From assembly GCA_946902875.1 (NCBI GenBank), contig OX336353.1, positions 18,179,151-18,243,150 on the forward strand: 64,000 nucleotides of DNA. Direction: 5' to 3'. The notes beneath the pieces were generated by a model, which was not told where the DNA came from, did not search any database, and saw only the letters and a list, made by a program, of their open reading frames with translations. This stretch comes from Nematopogon swammerdamellus. Taxonomy: Eukaryota > Arthropoda > Insecta > Lepidoptera > Adelidae. A program made the translations under genes and the position numbers. This document shows, in pieces, positions 1-11,500 of the stretch (position 1 is its first letter; every line of letters starts with the position of its first letter).

Positions 1-323
1 CCATGTCAGTGCTTCCCTTCATTTCATGTCGGTTACACTGAACTGGACGGAAAACACGACCTATTAACCTGTTGCCGTTGGAGCGGCCGATATCGGTCGC
101 TTTATACATTAACATAGCCGTTTCGGCCGACGTTTCATTGAATGCGGTGGTATCAACCCGGGCGGGATAAACCCTACCACCTAGTAAGGTAAGAATGGAA
201 GGGGCCTACCGTGGAATCCGAAGCACGGTCAGCCTCAAACGGTCGAGCGGTCACCCATCCAAGTACTGACCGCGCACAGGGCTGCTTAACAACAGCGACC
301 GACCGCACCACTGAGCTACCGAC
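1..323 (-). mobile_element. Family A SINE (tRNA/5S-headed), tail cut by window edge
   Basis: The sequence is the reverse complement of the family A SINE described in full at 42131-42519. Reading the minus strand, a degraded tRNA-like start lies at 305-323, followed by the 5S-like segment, the central domain with CCCGGGTTG-type sequence near 150-180, and the tail towards base 1. The A-rich 3' end lies outside the window. There is no coding potential. The terminal GAGGCTGAC motif is damaged, so the copy looks old. Confidence 0.8.
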
Positions 324-782
324 AAAATTGAAATATGTGCTTAATTGTACTTAAAGCTTTCCTTTTTTTTTCCTCTCAAGGTAAGGAACCATAAAAACCG
401 TCTACTTATTTTATTGAATCTACACTCTGCCAGGCCTCACGCACTCTATGTACTTGCGCGCGCTAACTACCTATCGCCCGACGGGCCGCCGGCGGTCTTT
501 TTCAGTACAAATTCGTCAGCCACGCGAAGTATACATAGACGCTCGCCCACGCAACTGCGCGCAGCTGCAAAGCAATAAACACTTTACACTCGATCGTTAA
601 GGTACATTTTCGCACGCAGCGATTGGCGATGTGAAACAGTAGGCTATTAAAGCCCGAAGGTAGGAACATTTTCTATGGAGTGATTTATCTGTTACGAAGT
701 AACTATTAAGTAATCTGTGACTCTGCCTAGAGATAAAAGTTGAGGTAGGTACCTACTTTAGCCAGTACCATACCAGCAATAC
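324..782. other. Unassigned intergenic stretch
   Basis: No repeat copy, RNA gene or convincing ORF was recognised here. The open frame at 345-578 is short, starts inside a T-rich run and shows no domain, so I treat it as chance. Confidence 0.4.
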
Positions 783-1115
783 ACATACATACATACATAA
801 CACACGCTGTATCCCGACAATCAGGGTAAGCAGAGTAATCGGTGTTGTGCTATAAGGACTTTGGTAAATTACAGCACAACACCGACCACCACGTTTAGCA
901 CAGTATACGGACAAGACAACTATCAAGCAGCAAGTAAGACACGAAGAACCCACCTGCTGCATGACTAGGTGGAAGGACTGCGCCAAGGTGAGAAGTGGCT
1001 AGCCTGTCGCCCTTTGGCGCAGTATCTTGTCCTTATCCCTTAGTCGCCTCTTACGACATGCACGGGGAGAGATGCAGTGGGGCTATTCTTTTTAAGTACC
1101 GGCCCCACACGGTAC
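783..1115 (-). mobile_element. Family D element, near full length
   Basis: On the minus strand the element opens with GTACCGTGTGGGGCCGGTAC (1096-1115), runs through a conserved GCATGTCGTAAGAGGCGAC-like block, and ends in a CATA/TATG-rich simple tail at 783-800. The same unit recurs at 10932, 32725, 34216, 47451, 50290 and 59155, which shows that it is a dispersed short element of about 330 bp. I see no tRNA, 5S or 7SL promoter boxes in it, so it could be a SINE of another origin or the 3' end of a longer element. Confidence 0.75.
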
Positions 1116-1796
1116 CAGCAATACTTAGACATTTTTCACCAGGAAAGGTATGAAAATTTCCGAAGTAGCTAGAGTGGGTGATATTTCACAGGACTAACAC
1201 CAGAACGGGCATTTTTCACATTTACGGTCATTCCTGTAGTTTATAGGTTAATTTAAGAGTAATTTTTCTTTAAAACTTCATTCTGTAGAGAAAATGCAAG
1301 TTCTACCCGCCAGACTTTGAAGTTCTAGTGATAATTTAGTTCGTAATTCATAGTTTCACAGGTCATAACTCAATTCACTATGTCCGTTACCGTGCGGTTA
1401 TGAATTGATTTTTGTATTTCCATATTAGTTCTTCACAGAAACATGTACAAAACAATTACGATTAAAAAAAAAACCCCTTTCTGATTCAAATGAAATGAAA
1501 AGAAATGAATGAAATTAAATGAATTTATTGCACACAGAATGAATAGTTACATGCTAATATAGTAGGTACAGTATACAAATTATTGTAAATATTATGTGGA
1601 ACTGTATATGAAAGTAATAAGTGCTCAAATAAATAAGTGCTCAAATAAATAAGTGTTCAAATAAATAAGTGCTCAAATATGAAAGTTTATTTGTTTTCGA
1701 GAGAACAATAGTATTTTCTTTACACCTAACGCGAAAAATATCGCCAAAAATCGCCAATAAAATTGTCAAGTAAAACGGTAACGAGGTTAACATGTA
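1116..1796. other. AT-rich stretch with a probable LINE tail
   Basis: At 1488-1535 the sequence is built from ATGAAATGAAAAGAAATGAA-like runs. On the minus strand these read as the CATTTCATTT tails seen at the 3' ends of several insect LINEs. A short tandem AAATAAATAAGTGCTC motif repeats about four times at 1618-1678. No gene is supported. Confidence 0.4.
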
Positions 1797-2096
1797 TTTT
1801 TTTTTATGTAAACTGACACGGTTGGCTACATCACCTACAACATCCGTGATGTCAGCCCATAACACCGGGTGAACTTGGTGCCATGTCAGTGCTTTCCTTA
1901 GGTCGTGCCGGCTACACTGAACTGGACGGAAAACACATTTACATAGCCGTTTCGACCGACCTTTCATTCAGTGCGGTGGTATCAACCCGGGCGGGTTAAA
2001 CCCTACCACCTAGTAATATAAATATCCCTTAGTCCCCTTTTCCGACATACACGGGGAGAGATGCAGTGGGACTGTTATTTTAAAGTAACGTACCGT
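1797..2096 (-). mobile_element. Composite SINE: D head joined to A tail
   Basis: On the minus strand a partial D element (2096-2023, with the CATCTCTCCCCGTGT block) passes directly into the central domain and tail of family A (2015-1797), ending in a T/A run with the diagnostic AACCGTGTCAGTTTAC-type end. The tRNA/5S head of family A is absent. The same join is seen at 25019-25343 and 58012-58298, so this is a replicating composite rather than a chance neighbour. Confidence 0.7.
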
Positions 2097-2900
2097 AAAA
2101 TATGACATTTCCGTTTCTGAGTGTTATTTTCCATGGTGCCGTTAATATATTCGCACATTGCGAAGAATGGAATGTAAGGTAAATTATAGTAAGTACATAT
2201 ACAGTACATTATAGTAAGGTGCGTAATAAAACGGCCTGCAGCCAAAGATATATTATGTACTAGCATACTAGATGAATCACTCGGCCAACTAACATGTTCC
2301 ACCGAGTTGCGGTTCACGATCCTCAAGTTTCTTAGTCGAGCGCGAGAGGCCGCAGCGCGCGGTCGTCGCGTCACCTGCCTTCTGCGATCGCGCCTCGCCT
2401 ACTTTAAACTAATACATTTACACATCTTCGTCGATGCGAAGGTGCGATGGCGAATCTGGAGATGAAGTGTTAGAATGAAAAGACAATGTGCACAACGACG
2501 CACGAGTGCGATCGTTCTCCCTACCCCTTGCCTCTCTCGCGCACGCTTCCCGCCCCGCGCGAGTCCCCCACACCGGCCGCCAGACCGTCTCCCGCACGCT
2601 TCCCGCCCCGCGCGCGCTCCCCTCTTCCGCTCGATTCTGCGCTCCGCCTCCCCCCCGCTACCTTACCCCATACCTCAGCCGCTGGAACACCGCTGCTCTG
2701 TATATTTCTTCGGAGCGATAACTCTATATAATATTTCCTCAAAGTCTGCAACCTACTACTGTGTAATTTTTTTTTTATAATTTTGAATTCCTTATTACCT
2801 TTTAATGACTTTATCCGCATGGTGCAATTTAAGAGTCGGCATATCTTGCGTATCGCATACATTTCCGTAGAGCATGTATATTTCTTATTTTATTTTGAAA
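2097..2900. other. Unassigned stretch with a GC-rich patch
   Basis: Bases 2500-2690 are strongly C/G-rich and contain two near-identical GCACGCTTCCCGCCCCGCGC blocks (about 2541 and 2595). The overlapping proline/arginine-rich ORFs follow from the base composition. No gene or promoter can be defended. Confidence 0.35.
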
Positions 2901-3209
2901 CTAGCTTTTGCCCGCGGCATCGCTCGCGTGAAATTCGTATTTATTAAAACGAATAAAGTAAGTAAGCCCGCTACCGTACCTTTAGCTTTACCGTCACGTA
3001 TAGTTAAATGTGCTTGTACTAAGTTTCATCGAATTCAGAGATCGGTTTAAGAGTTATGGAGGAACATACATACATACAGAAAATATTTCTAAAAAATCGT
3101 CAATTTAGTTTTAGTATCATACATAGAGTCTACTAACTAACGCAATATCTCATAAAACAAAGCAACTTACTCCATGACCATCACTTACAGATTTTTATAT
3201 TAGTATTGA
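2901..3209 (-). mobile_element. Family H Helitron-like non-autonomous element, complete
   Basis: On the minus strand the element begins TCAATACTAA and ends GCCGCGGGCAAAAGCTAG. The GCGAGCGATGCCGCGGGC block forms a short hairpin about 9 bases before the CTAG end. The flanking bases are A before TC and T after CTAG, which is the Helitron insertion signature; no target duplication is expected. The interior carries a TATGTATGTATG run and matches the copies at 8249-8625 and 57544-57909. It has no coding capacity and would depend on a Rep/helicase from elsewhere. Confidence 0.7.
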
Positions 3210-3464
3210 TATTTTCAGATAATATCTTGATATTATTTCGTAATGTGTCATTTGCAGCGATAAGCTCTTTGTTCCTTTTGCTCTGAATTGGCAGCGAATT
3301 TCGCAAATTAAAATTAGCATATCGCGTGTGGCGACACCTCGCATTCCTTTGGGGTGCTACCGGGAGCTGTGAGGGATACGGGTGATAGGTATCATTTTAA
3401 GAGATTCACTCGAAGCACTAGTGAAATCACAGAACATTACGTTGTAAATAATCTGAATTCTGGT

Positions 3465-3862
3465 TTTTAGGTTTCCGTAATCCCGTACGGAAGCCTATTG
3501 CTAAGCCTACGCCGTCTGTCTGTCTGTCTGTCAGTCTGTCTGTCCGTCCGTACGTCCGTCTGTCTGTCCTAGGGCTGTATCTCTTGAACCGTAATAGGTA
3601 GCCCGTTGAAATTTTCACAGAATATGTTACTATGGCGGATATAACAACAAATAATAAAAATAAGAAAATGATAAAAATGAAGGGGGGCTCCCATACAAAA
3701 AACGTGCGAAAAATCGATTAGTCACGCTGCTGAATAATAGATGGCGCCACAGGCTTTTATACATTGCATTGCTGAAAGACAAAAGATAGGCGGATATTAT
3801 TGATAGCGGATAGATACGGAAACCTCCGTGCGCGAGTAAAACTCGCACTTAACAGATTTTTT
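3465..3862 (+). mobile_element. Family E element, complete
   Basis: The element starts at TTTTTAGGTTTCCGTA, carries a GTCTGTCTGTC/GTCC run at 3519-3567, and continues through the CTCTTGAACCGTAATAGG and GTTGAAATTTTCACAGAATA blocks. It closes with GATACGGAAACCTCCGTG followed by GCGCGAGTAAAACTCGCACTT. AGGTTTCCGTA and TACGGAAACCT form an internal inverted pair. The arrangement recurs at least nine times in the window. No ORF or RNA polymerase III boxes were recognised, so its class is open. Confidence 0.7.
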
Positions 3863-3990
3863 TATGATATTTTTGTTTATTTAAACTGCACGAATGTCTG
3901 ACAGCAAACCATTGGTGTAGTTTTCATTTAGGCGTTTCGAGATTTTTTAAAAACACAATTATTTTTGTACATACATAATACAAATATATT

Positions 3991-4041
3991 GTGTGATGAT
4001 ACGGAACCCTCGGTGCACGAGTCGAACTCGCACTTGGCGGC
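3991..4041 (+). repeat. Family E terminal fragment
   Basis: Only the closing end of family E is present: GATACGGAACCCTCGGTGC and the palindromic CGAGTCGAACTCG. It joins directly to the T run of the next SINE, which suggests that the SINE inserted at the T-rich end of E. Confidence 0.6.
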
Positions 4042-4430
4042 TTTTTTTATGGAAACCGACACGGTTGGCTCATCAGTCATCACCTACAACATCCGTGATG
4101 TCAGCCCATAGCACCTTGATGAAGTAGATGCCATGTCAGTGCTTCTCTTCATTTCATGTCGGCTACATTGAACTGGACGGAAAACAAGAACTACCTATTT
4201 CATAGCTGTTTCGACCAAGTTTCATTCAATGCGGTGTTACCAACCCGGGCGGGATGAACCCTACCGCCCTAGTAAGGTAAGAAGAGAAGGGACCTACAGT
4301 TTTATATGGAATCCGAACCACGATCAGCCACCAATGCAACGGTCGAGCGGTCACCCATCCAAGTACTTACCGCGCCCAGGTGTGCTTAACAACAGTCGAC
4401 CGACCGCACCACTGAGCTACCGAGGCTGAC
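4042..4430 (-). mobile_element. Family A SINE, full length
   Basis: All parts are visible on the minus strand: GTCAGCCTCGGTAGCTCAGT start (4430-4411), a diverged 5S-like segment, GGTTCGGATTCC-like B box, the central domain with CCCGCCCGGGTTGG, and a tail ending AACCGTGTCGGTTTCCATAAA. The length is about 389 bp. The GGCTCATCAGTCATCACC segment carries a small insertion relative to other copies. Confidence 0.85.
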
Positions 4431-4993
4431 AATGGTGCTTAATATTCTTGATAAATTGGTATTGAAATAGAATTATTCATAAATTATTTATTTCACAGCA
4501 CCACATTAAATCATTTATTTAATATAAATAAATATAAAGGCTATATATAAAGGGATATTTTAAATATCCCTAAACTAATACTGAACAAAAACTGCAAGAC
4601 TTTTCTATACTGTATGCTACACTATGATTTAATGTAAGCGATGGTAATAAGTGGATAAACACTAAAACACTTGTAACAATATTATGAAAAAAAAAAAATA
4701 ACTCTGCGAAATTTCTTGCCGGTTCTTTTTCGTGGGTATAATCTAACCGGATAGAACAAATTGTGACAAGTTCGAGTGCAGTCTTACTTCCAAAAGAATA
4801 TCCAATAAACAATAATATTATGTTCTAGTTCTAATGCTAGTACGTAGGTACTTATTACAATTAATTTATTTTTAAAAACATAGAGTGCATAGCATTTGCA
4901 TCCCGCACTAGAGTAAATCTGTCTTGCATGAGTGCATTCTTTAACAAATTATACATTAGATAAAAAAAACATGCAATTTACATAAATTAATGA

Positions 4994-5290
4994 AAGCATT
5001 AAATTAATTATATTAATATTTTCTAACAAATAATTTATTTAAATATAATAAGTTAAATTAAAATACAATAACTACCTAATAAACATAAAAAAGCACCTCC
5101 AGAGTTTAAATTAAATTAATTAATTAAATTTTAGCATTAAATTAATTATATTAATATTTTCTAACAAATAATTTAATTAAATATAATAAGTTAAATTAAA
5201 ATACAATAACTACCTAATAAACATAAAAAAGCTCCTCCAGTGTTTAAATTAAATTAATTAATTAAAATTTAGCATTAAATTAATTTTATT
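4994..5290. repeat. 138-bp tandem duplication, AT-rich
   Basis: The block beginning GCATTAAATTAATTATATTA occurs at 4996 and 5134, and the start recurs at 5272, giving two nearly identical 138-bp units plus a partial third. The units differ by only a few bases (for example CACCTCCAGAG against CTCCTCCAGTG), so the duplication is young. There is no coding capacity. Confidence 0.8.
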
Positions 5291-6382
5291 TAGTAGGTAC
5301 ATACACCAGACCTTTGTTCGCCAAAGATACATATTTTTTTTCTTTATTTTATGATTTATTTATTATTAGTTATTATCCGTAATCTAAATTCTGTTGTGTG
5401 TACATTTTTAAATAATTTTTAATTGTTTTTTTTTATTACTTAGTTTAGTTTTAATGTGTAAGAAGTGTTAATTTTAAGATGTATGTTTATCTATTTTATT
5501 TTAATTATGTATCTGAGTCAACAATAAATATATTTCATTTCATTTCATAATGATTGAGTCTTCTAAACTACCGACAGTATTGATCCCAGCTGGTCGCGTG
5601 ATCAACACAATAAAACGCGTGATGTAGACAACAGGCTATCGTGTCCGAGAGAGCTGCAACGAGTGGGCGCCTTGTAATTACTCCCATTTACTGGCTACGA
5701 GGAGATTTTTAACTTGAACTTGTTTACAGACATTTCAACAAAGTATGTATGAATTTTCATTATAATAATTATGTATAAGGTTAAAACTCTCCGAAATAAT
5801 ATTGCCAACGAAACTATCTAAAAACACTGTGACTGGAAAGACTATCAAATTTCGAACTTTCTCCGTAGAAAATGTGAAATATCTAAACTGCTAGGTAGAG
5901 TTCCAGGTCAGAATAATGACTTCATCTAATATATTAATACAAAAACACTTAATGCTAGGTAGTTCCAGGTCAAAATACTGGGTTAATCTAAAACAATAAT
6001 ACAAACATACTTAAAGAATGTTTGATGAATGAACCTATTTGAAACCGTGTAAGCGTTGAGGCGTATGCCTATCAATGATATTTCAGGTGTTGCTTAATTA
6101 TAGTATATTTATATTTTAACTTAGAAGTCAAGTCCTATTCAAAAATAATCACAAACAAACATGGCAATGTAGTATGCGAAATATTTTGGAATAATAATCA
6201 TACCTCCTATCATTACCATCGTCGCACAACTATGGGCACTAAATACATCACGGTTAGCCTTAATATTCTCCACATCAAGGCAGACTCGGTTCATAATAAA
6301 GTCATTATGGCCGTGAATGCTAACGACCAGTCTCACGAGGCGCCTACACAAGAGGCCATTAACGAAACATCTTTATATTGTG
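5291..6382. other. AT-rich stretch with LINE-tail-like sequence
   Basis: AATAAATATATTTCATTTCA near 5523-5545 resembles a LINE 3' tail. A short imperfect repeat of GCTAGGTAG..TTCCAGGTCA occurs at about 5889 and 5954. No gene is supported. Confidence 0.35.
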
Positions 6383-6463
6383 CAGTATCAAGCGGGAGTA
6401 CCGCAGGGGTCGGCAATGGCGCCTCTTTGTTTCTTGACCAACGAGACTTATTATATGGCGTAA
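6383..6463 (+). pseudogene. Reverse-transcriptase remnant (GVPQGS motif)
   Basis: In the frame starting at 6383 the translation includes QAGVPQGSAMAPLCFL before a stop at 6463. AGVPQGS followed by a P-L-F pattern is the conserved RT motif between the two aspartate motifs in non-LTR elements. No YxDD box follows within this short open stretch, so only a sliver of the RT domain survives. The larger overlapping ORF at 6232-6507 in another frame is probably a shadow. The LINE clade cannot be assigned. Confidence 0.45.
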
Positions 6464-7433
6464 TTCTGATTATCTCAATGAGTTTTATGGGGGATTGTGG
6501 CGTTTGAAGGTTGGGTTTCGTATGGCTAATAAATTTATTTTGATATATTGATAATAATAACAATCCGAATTCATTCGTTCACAAAATTCGAGGCAAAAAG
6601 GAGAAGATAGCAAAGTAAGTCAAAGAAACACTGATGATTTATGCACAATTTATTTTGTATTGGCATTAATTTTCTTAACTGTATAAATTATTATTAAAAA
6701 AGATTATTACGCAAGCCATTATTTGAAATTATCGTAAGTAGTATAAAATTTTGAACACCCGATCTAAAATAGTACTTACTTTAAATAAAACTTAACTTTC
6801 ACCTTCGGCAAAATTATTACACATATACTAATAGGTAATGTAAGATTTTCGATACCTACAGTTGTTTGTAGGTACGTATCAATTTATCAATTCGACCCGT
6901 GTATGTATGTAATATTGTCGGATTTGCACAATATTCGTATATGTTAGTCTATGTGGGCTTCTAAACAGGTGCGCCAAATTTTATAAGTGTATGTATGTAT
7001 GTTTTTCCACGCATTTCTCTGAAACTATTAGTCGGATTGTGACCATTCTTTTTTTTATTGGCTTACATTTACTTCAACTTAGTTTCATCAAAATCGGTTC
7101 ATTAATTTTCAAGATATGGACTGTTAAGTGTGTCAAATGGGCGAATAAATCCACGACAACCGATTTCTGTGATTCTTTTTTATGTGACATTATCTTTCGT
7201 TCATTCTCCCGAATCCTTGAAATTACCTCCCCAAATGCTGAGCATAAATCGGACGATATCTTCATTTTCGTAGGAGGTTCTCTGACTTATTTAATGTGTA
7301 TGATTGGTGTGTCCTAATTATGTGCCAATTGGTATCATAAAGATATCATTATCGTGTCTTTCTTTTGCTTCGTCCGTCGGTTTCTTTATATCGTTGCAGT
7401 TAGGTATATTCTTATTTTACTTGTTGAATGAGT
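6464..7433. other. Unassigned stretch
   Basis: AT-rich. It carries a TTTCATCAAAATCGGTTCATT phrase at 7082-7102, a type common at the ends of lepidopteran transposons, and GTATGTATGTATG at 6990-7002. The two antiparallel ORFs around 7074-7317 have no recognisable domain. Confidence 0.35.
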
Positions 7434-7916
7434 GAAATTGTTTTATTCTTGCTTCAATAAAAGGAATGAATTTTTTAATGACTTATTTTGGCGACCCAAT
7501 CCCACCGGTTCTTTTTTTATGTCGTCCCAGTCATCTTGTTGTCTTATTTTCCGTAATAAAATAATAAATAAATAATAGCGCTGTGTGTGCCGCGGTTGGT
7601 AACCTCGTCAGTAAGGAAGCAGAGAAGATGTAAAGTATCTGGATCTGAAGCGACGTCGACTCGGCGATCGTTGTGCCCATAATCGTGCCGGCGCATCGCA
7701 TCAGTTCGGTGTATCCGGCGGTTTCTTTCCCTAGATCCCGACCATTACCATCAGCAGCAGCCTGGGCTCGCCCCACCGCCGCCGCCGGTGGTGGAAACTT
7801 CGTTTGTTTTATAATAATTTTAGATATAAGTATTCTGTATTTCAATCATTCGAAACTGAAATTGTTTATTCTTTCTCCAATAAAATTTTTATATTTAATG
7901 ACTTATTTCGGCAACG
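7434..7916. repeat. Pair of diverged direct repeats, possibly LTR ends
   Basis: Two related segments of about 60 bp, GAAATTGTTTTATTCTTGCT at 7434 and GAAATTGTTTATTCTTTCTC at 7857, each contain an AATAAAA signal and end in AATGACTTATTTyGGC. The first is followed by GGCGACCCAATCCC, reminiscent of LTR-retrotransposon leader sequence. No integrase, protease or RT lies between them, so this is at most a relic. A simple duplication would also explain it. Confidence 0.3.
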
Positions 7917-8248
7917 CAACGCATTGTATGTTTGTGTATTATTGTTTTAGTTCATAAATTTTAGGGGATTTGTTTCTCATGACAATCAAAATAGCTAAGA
8001 CCTGGCTTTTCCATTAAAAGTTTCATAACTTCCAATAAGTTGTAATTGTTTCAATGCTACAAAGGTTAGCAGTTATAAAGTTTCTTATAAACTAGCTTTC
8101 GCCCGTGCTCACACTTTAGGCATTGTGGAGTTTGGGAGAACCACAGAGTGCGTTTACAAAATATAAAAAGAAATAATAGAAGAGCTCCCGAAAAACTTGA
8201 AATGACTGTATTCATAACTCATCATAAACGGTTTTCTTTATTTAGTCA

Positions 8249-8625
8249 CTAGCTTTTGCCCGCGGCTTCGCTCGCGTGAAATTCCTATTTAAAAAAAGAA
8301 GAAAGTAAATAAGCCCGCTACCGGACCTTTATTTCGGCGCGCGGAACAATTCCGTTTGTATGGGAACCACATCTTAGCGCAACCGGAACTGAATTTTATT
8401 AAGCCTATCCTGTGTCCCGTATAATCAAATGTGCTTGTGCTAAGTTTCATCAAATTCAGATGACCGGTTTAAGAGTTGTGGAGGAACATACATACATACA
8501 GAAATTATTTATAAAAATCGTCAATCTAGTTTTAGTATCATGCGTAGAGTCTACAAACGCAGTATCTCATAAAACAAAGTAACTTACTCCATGACCATCC
8601 CTTACAGATTTATTATTAGTATTGA
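8249..8625 (-). mobile_element. Family H Helitron-like element, complete
   Basis: The minus strand runs from TCAATACTAATAATAAATCT (8625) to GCGAGCGAAGCCGCGGGCAAAAGCTAG (ending at 8249), with A before and T after. It is longer than the 2901 copy because it keeps the GGCGCGCGGAACAATTC and TCCGTTTGTATGGGAACCAC block. A degraded second 3' end (CTAGCTTTCGCCCGTG) lies just upstream at about 8092. Confidence 0.7.
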
Positions 8626-9183
8626 TGATGATTGATGATGATTATAGACAGGCTGTCCAATTTACAGATAGACCGACAGAGAGTGCGTTTTATAATATAG
8701 TAGATAAGAGGTCATACGTTCTTATAAGTGGATTTCTTCGTTACACGTGATCGCGGAAGATATGAAAAGAGTTTACCAATAATTGACCCCATGTGCCTCG
8801 TAGATCCATTCAACATGTTACTATCGCACACGTAATTGCTATGTTCTCAGTATTTCACCAATAAAAATAAGTCTTAGAATTAGATAATTACCGCGATGAT
8901 TATGCCATAAGTGGGCTGTTGGCGGCTCCGCGAGTAATTTGTAATGATAGGTTTCAGAGTTCTCGTCGACGCCGACGACGGGAGTGGGGGCGCGGACGCG
9001 ACGTGTTGCGTGCTGCGTCTTTAGAGGATCCAGTTTAGTAAATTGAGCAATTGAGATATCGTCAGTGCCGGGTCTGGCGGCGAAGGCGATGCTAAATACA
9101 TAATTTTGTTATTTGAGTATGAATACGCTTCAGGGTTCCGTATCCAGATACGCTTACCTTACATTATAAAACCCGCGGCGGCG
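8626..9183. other. Unassigned stretch
   Basis: It starts with a short GATGATTGATGATGATT run and has a GC-richer patch at 8965-9010. No RNA gene, ORF or dispersed family was recognised. Confidence 0.35.
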
Positions 9184-9450
9184 CGGCGGCTTGCCGAGTG
9201 GTCAGGGCGTCGGCTTCTCTTGCGAGAGGTCCGAGGTTCGAATCCAACCGGCGTGTACCAATGAGTTCTTTCTGATTTGAAAAATTTACGTGCACACCTT
9301 TCACCCACTGCTCCATGGTTCGGATTCCATGTAGAAATGTAGGTTCATCGAGTCGACTGGAGGAAATTGCCTAAAGCAATAAGCCCGTCCTTGCCACACG
9401 TTAAGTTGCTTAAAGTGTATATGTATGTATGAATGTATAAATTGGCCACG
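9184..9450 (+). mobile_element. tRNA Leu/Ser-headed SINE with an unusual tail
   Basis: GGCGGCTTGCCGAGTGGTCA is a tRNA-like A box, and GGTTCGAATCC (9234-9244) is a good B box separated by a stem-like GCTTCTCTTGCGAGAGG. The head matches family B at 34441. After GTGTACCAATGAGTTCTTTC the sequence diverges and ends with AAGCAATAAGCCCGTCC, a LINE-like tail not seen in the other B copies. It lacks a mature tRNA 3' acceptor and is a SINE, not a tRNA gene. Confidence 0.65.
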
Positions 9451-9456
9451 TATTTT

Positions 9457-9846
9457 GTCAGCCTCGGTAGCTCAGCGGTGCGGTCAGTCGTCTGTCGGTC
9501 GTATCATAAGCACACCTGGGCGCGGACAGTGGAGGATGGGTGAGCGCTCGTCCGTTGGAGGTCGACAGTGGTTCGAATTCTACGAAAAACTGTAGGTGTA
9601 ACTTCTTACCTTACTAGGTGGTAGGGTTTAACCCGCCCGGTTTCGTACCACCACACCGAATGAAAGGTCGGTTGAAACGGCTATTTAAATAGTTCGTGTT
9701 TTCAGTCAGTGTAGCCGGCACGACTGAAGGGAAGCGCTGACATGGCACCTATTTCAGCAATGTGTTATGGGCTGACATCAAGGATTCAAGGATTTAGTAA
9801 CTGTACGTGATGTAGCAAATCGTTTCAGTTTCTATAAAAAAAAAAA
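9457..9846 (+). mobile_element. Family A SINE, full length, old
   Basis: It begins GTCAGCCTCGGTAGCTCAGC. It carries a damaged 5S-like part (GGGCGCGGACAGTGGAGGAT), the B box GGTTCGAATTC, the central domain with TTACTAGGTGGTAGGG, and an A-run tail after AAATCGTTTCAGTTTCTA. A small internal duplication (AAGGATTCAAGGATT) interrupts the usual tail. Confidence 0.8.
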
Positions 9847-10931
9847 AGAATCGGTTCATCCAGTCGAAAGTTCTGTGGTAACAAACATAAAAAAAAAATT
9901 AATAAAAGAAAAACAGTAGTCCTAGCAGTAGTAGTAGGTAATCCATTTAGTTCGTACGTCAAGGAAAACTACTTTTAATATTGATCGGATAAAGAGAAGA
10001 TAGCATTTTTGTGGACAGCAGCGGCGACGGCGCGCGCGATACGAGTCGGCGGCACTGAGCAACCGAGCGCAGTGCGCGCGTTTACATGGTGTATTTTTTG
10101 TAGTTTTTGTTTGTTTAAAAAATTATTAGGATTTGTTTTTTTTTTTTCAAATTATGCTGCTTTAGTGTCTAGAAAATTAAATTCCCTATACAATGACGAA
10201 TTTTATTCCAGAATAATTATCAAGTATGGAGCTAGCTCGACATAAGAATTTTTTTTTTTCACCATAAAAAATACTGTAAATTTAAAAAGCCTGCTTCAGT
10301 GTTTATTCTATAATTATCTAGTTAAAATTTTTTTTTTCTTCATATTATGTACTTCACAGAACCACATTTTTGTTTGAAGTTTTAAAAAAATATAACAATT
10401 TTCGTTGTTTTGCCATATGAATCCTCGAAGTGAAGTCTACGGAGCCCTCTGCGCGGGAATAGCGGGTGCACTTATTAACAGGTTTTTTTGTGATTGGATA
10501 ATTTCAATCATTGGGTTCAGTGGCCTTATCAAGTTTTTGAACCGGGAAGTAGAGTAGTTTTTTATTTATTTGTCCTCTCGTGGTTTGTATTGTATTGTAG
10601 GTATGTATTTATCGTAATGTAAAATTTCACACACATATAAAAATGATGTTTTGGTACATGTTGATAATTTACATTACTCGTCAATGTTCGTCAATGGCGA
10701 TCGGTCACACAAATATGGTCAAATAAAAATAGTCAAATACACAATAAACTGTACAATAAATTAATCAGTAAAATCGCCATCAAGGTATACAGTTACCTTG
10801 CAATAAGGTTTGTTCAAAAGTAAGTCCTTTATTCGGCACCTAAAAAACAATATTACTCTCAATCACTTTTAGTGACTGAGGCAGCTTTTCATAAAGTTTG
10901 GGGCCTATTATTCGCGGGTTCTTTTCTGATC
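9847..10931. other. Unassigned stretch
   Basis: AT-rich with several poly-T runs. A GC-rich patch at 10019-10080 resembles nothing else in the window. No supported gene or repeat copy. Confidence 0.35.
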
Positions 10932-11210
10932 GCGTGTGCGGCCGGTACTTAAAAAGAGTAGCCCCACTGCATCTCTCCCCGTGCATGTCGTAAAAGGCGA
11001 CTAAGGGAAAATGACAAGATGCCGTGCCCAAGGGCGACAGATTAGTCACCTCTCACCTTGGAACGGTCCTTCCACCGAGTCATGCAGCGGTTGGGTCTTC
11101 GTGCCTTACTTGCTACTTGATAGTTATCTTGTCCGAATACTTTGCTCAACGTGGTGGTCGGTGTTGTGCTGTAATTTAGAAGATTGTCGGGATACAGCGT
11201 GTGGTATGAA
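10932..11210 (+). mobile_element. Family D element with internal deletion
   Basis: It opens GCGTGTGCGGCCGGTACTTA and contains the CATCTCTCCCCGTGCATGTC block and the TCGTGCCTTACTTGCTACTT block. It ends at GATACAGCGTGTGGTATG. Compared with 59155-59455 it lacks about 35 bp of the hairpin-forming TTACAGCACAACACCGA part. Confidence 0.7.
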
Positions 11211-11500
11211 AAAAAAGTACCTATATGAAAAAATATGAATTTATACACCCACCACACTGCCACATGAAGCATGCCAGTCTTCACAAACAGCACCAGACCA
11301 GGACTAGCAATCGCCTCCCTCAACCACATTATTGGGTGAGAGACGACCCGGACCAAACTACCCCAGTGGCAACATGAAATGAAATACTACTGTTTCTGTC
11401 ACAAACCACTATAGTGTCGTTATCCAATAATTAATTACATTTATATCACAAAATTAATTATAATTATTTATTTTGTGATTCTGACCACTTGTGAAGTATA

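Noticed and set aside
2475..2862. Proline- and arginine-rich ORFs in the GC-rich patch
   Set aside because: Long frames appear on both strands and in several frames at once, as expected from base composition. No motif, start context or splice sites.
6232..6507. 91-codon plus-strand ORF as a gene
   Set aside because: The recognisable RT motif lies in a different frame at 6383-6463, so the longer frame is a shadow.
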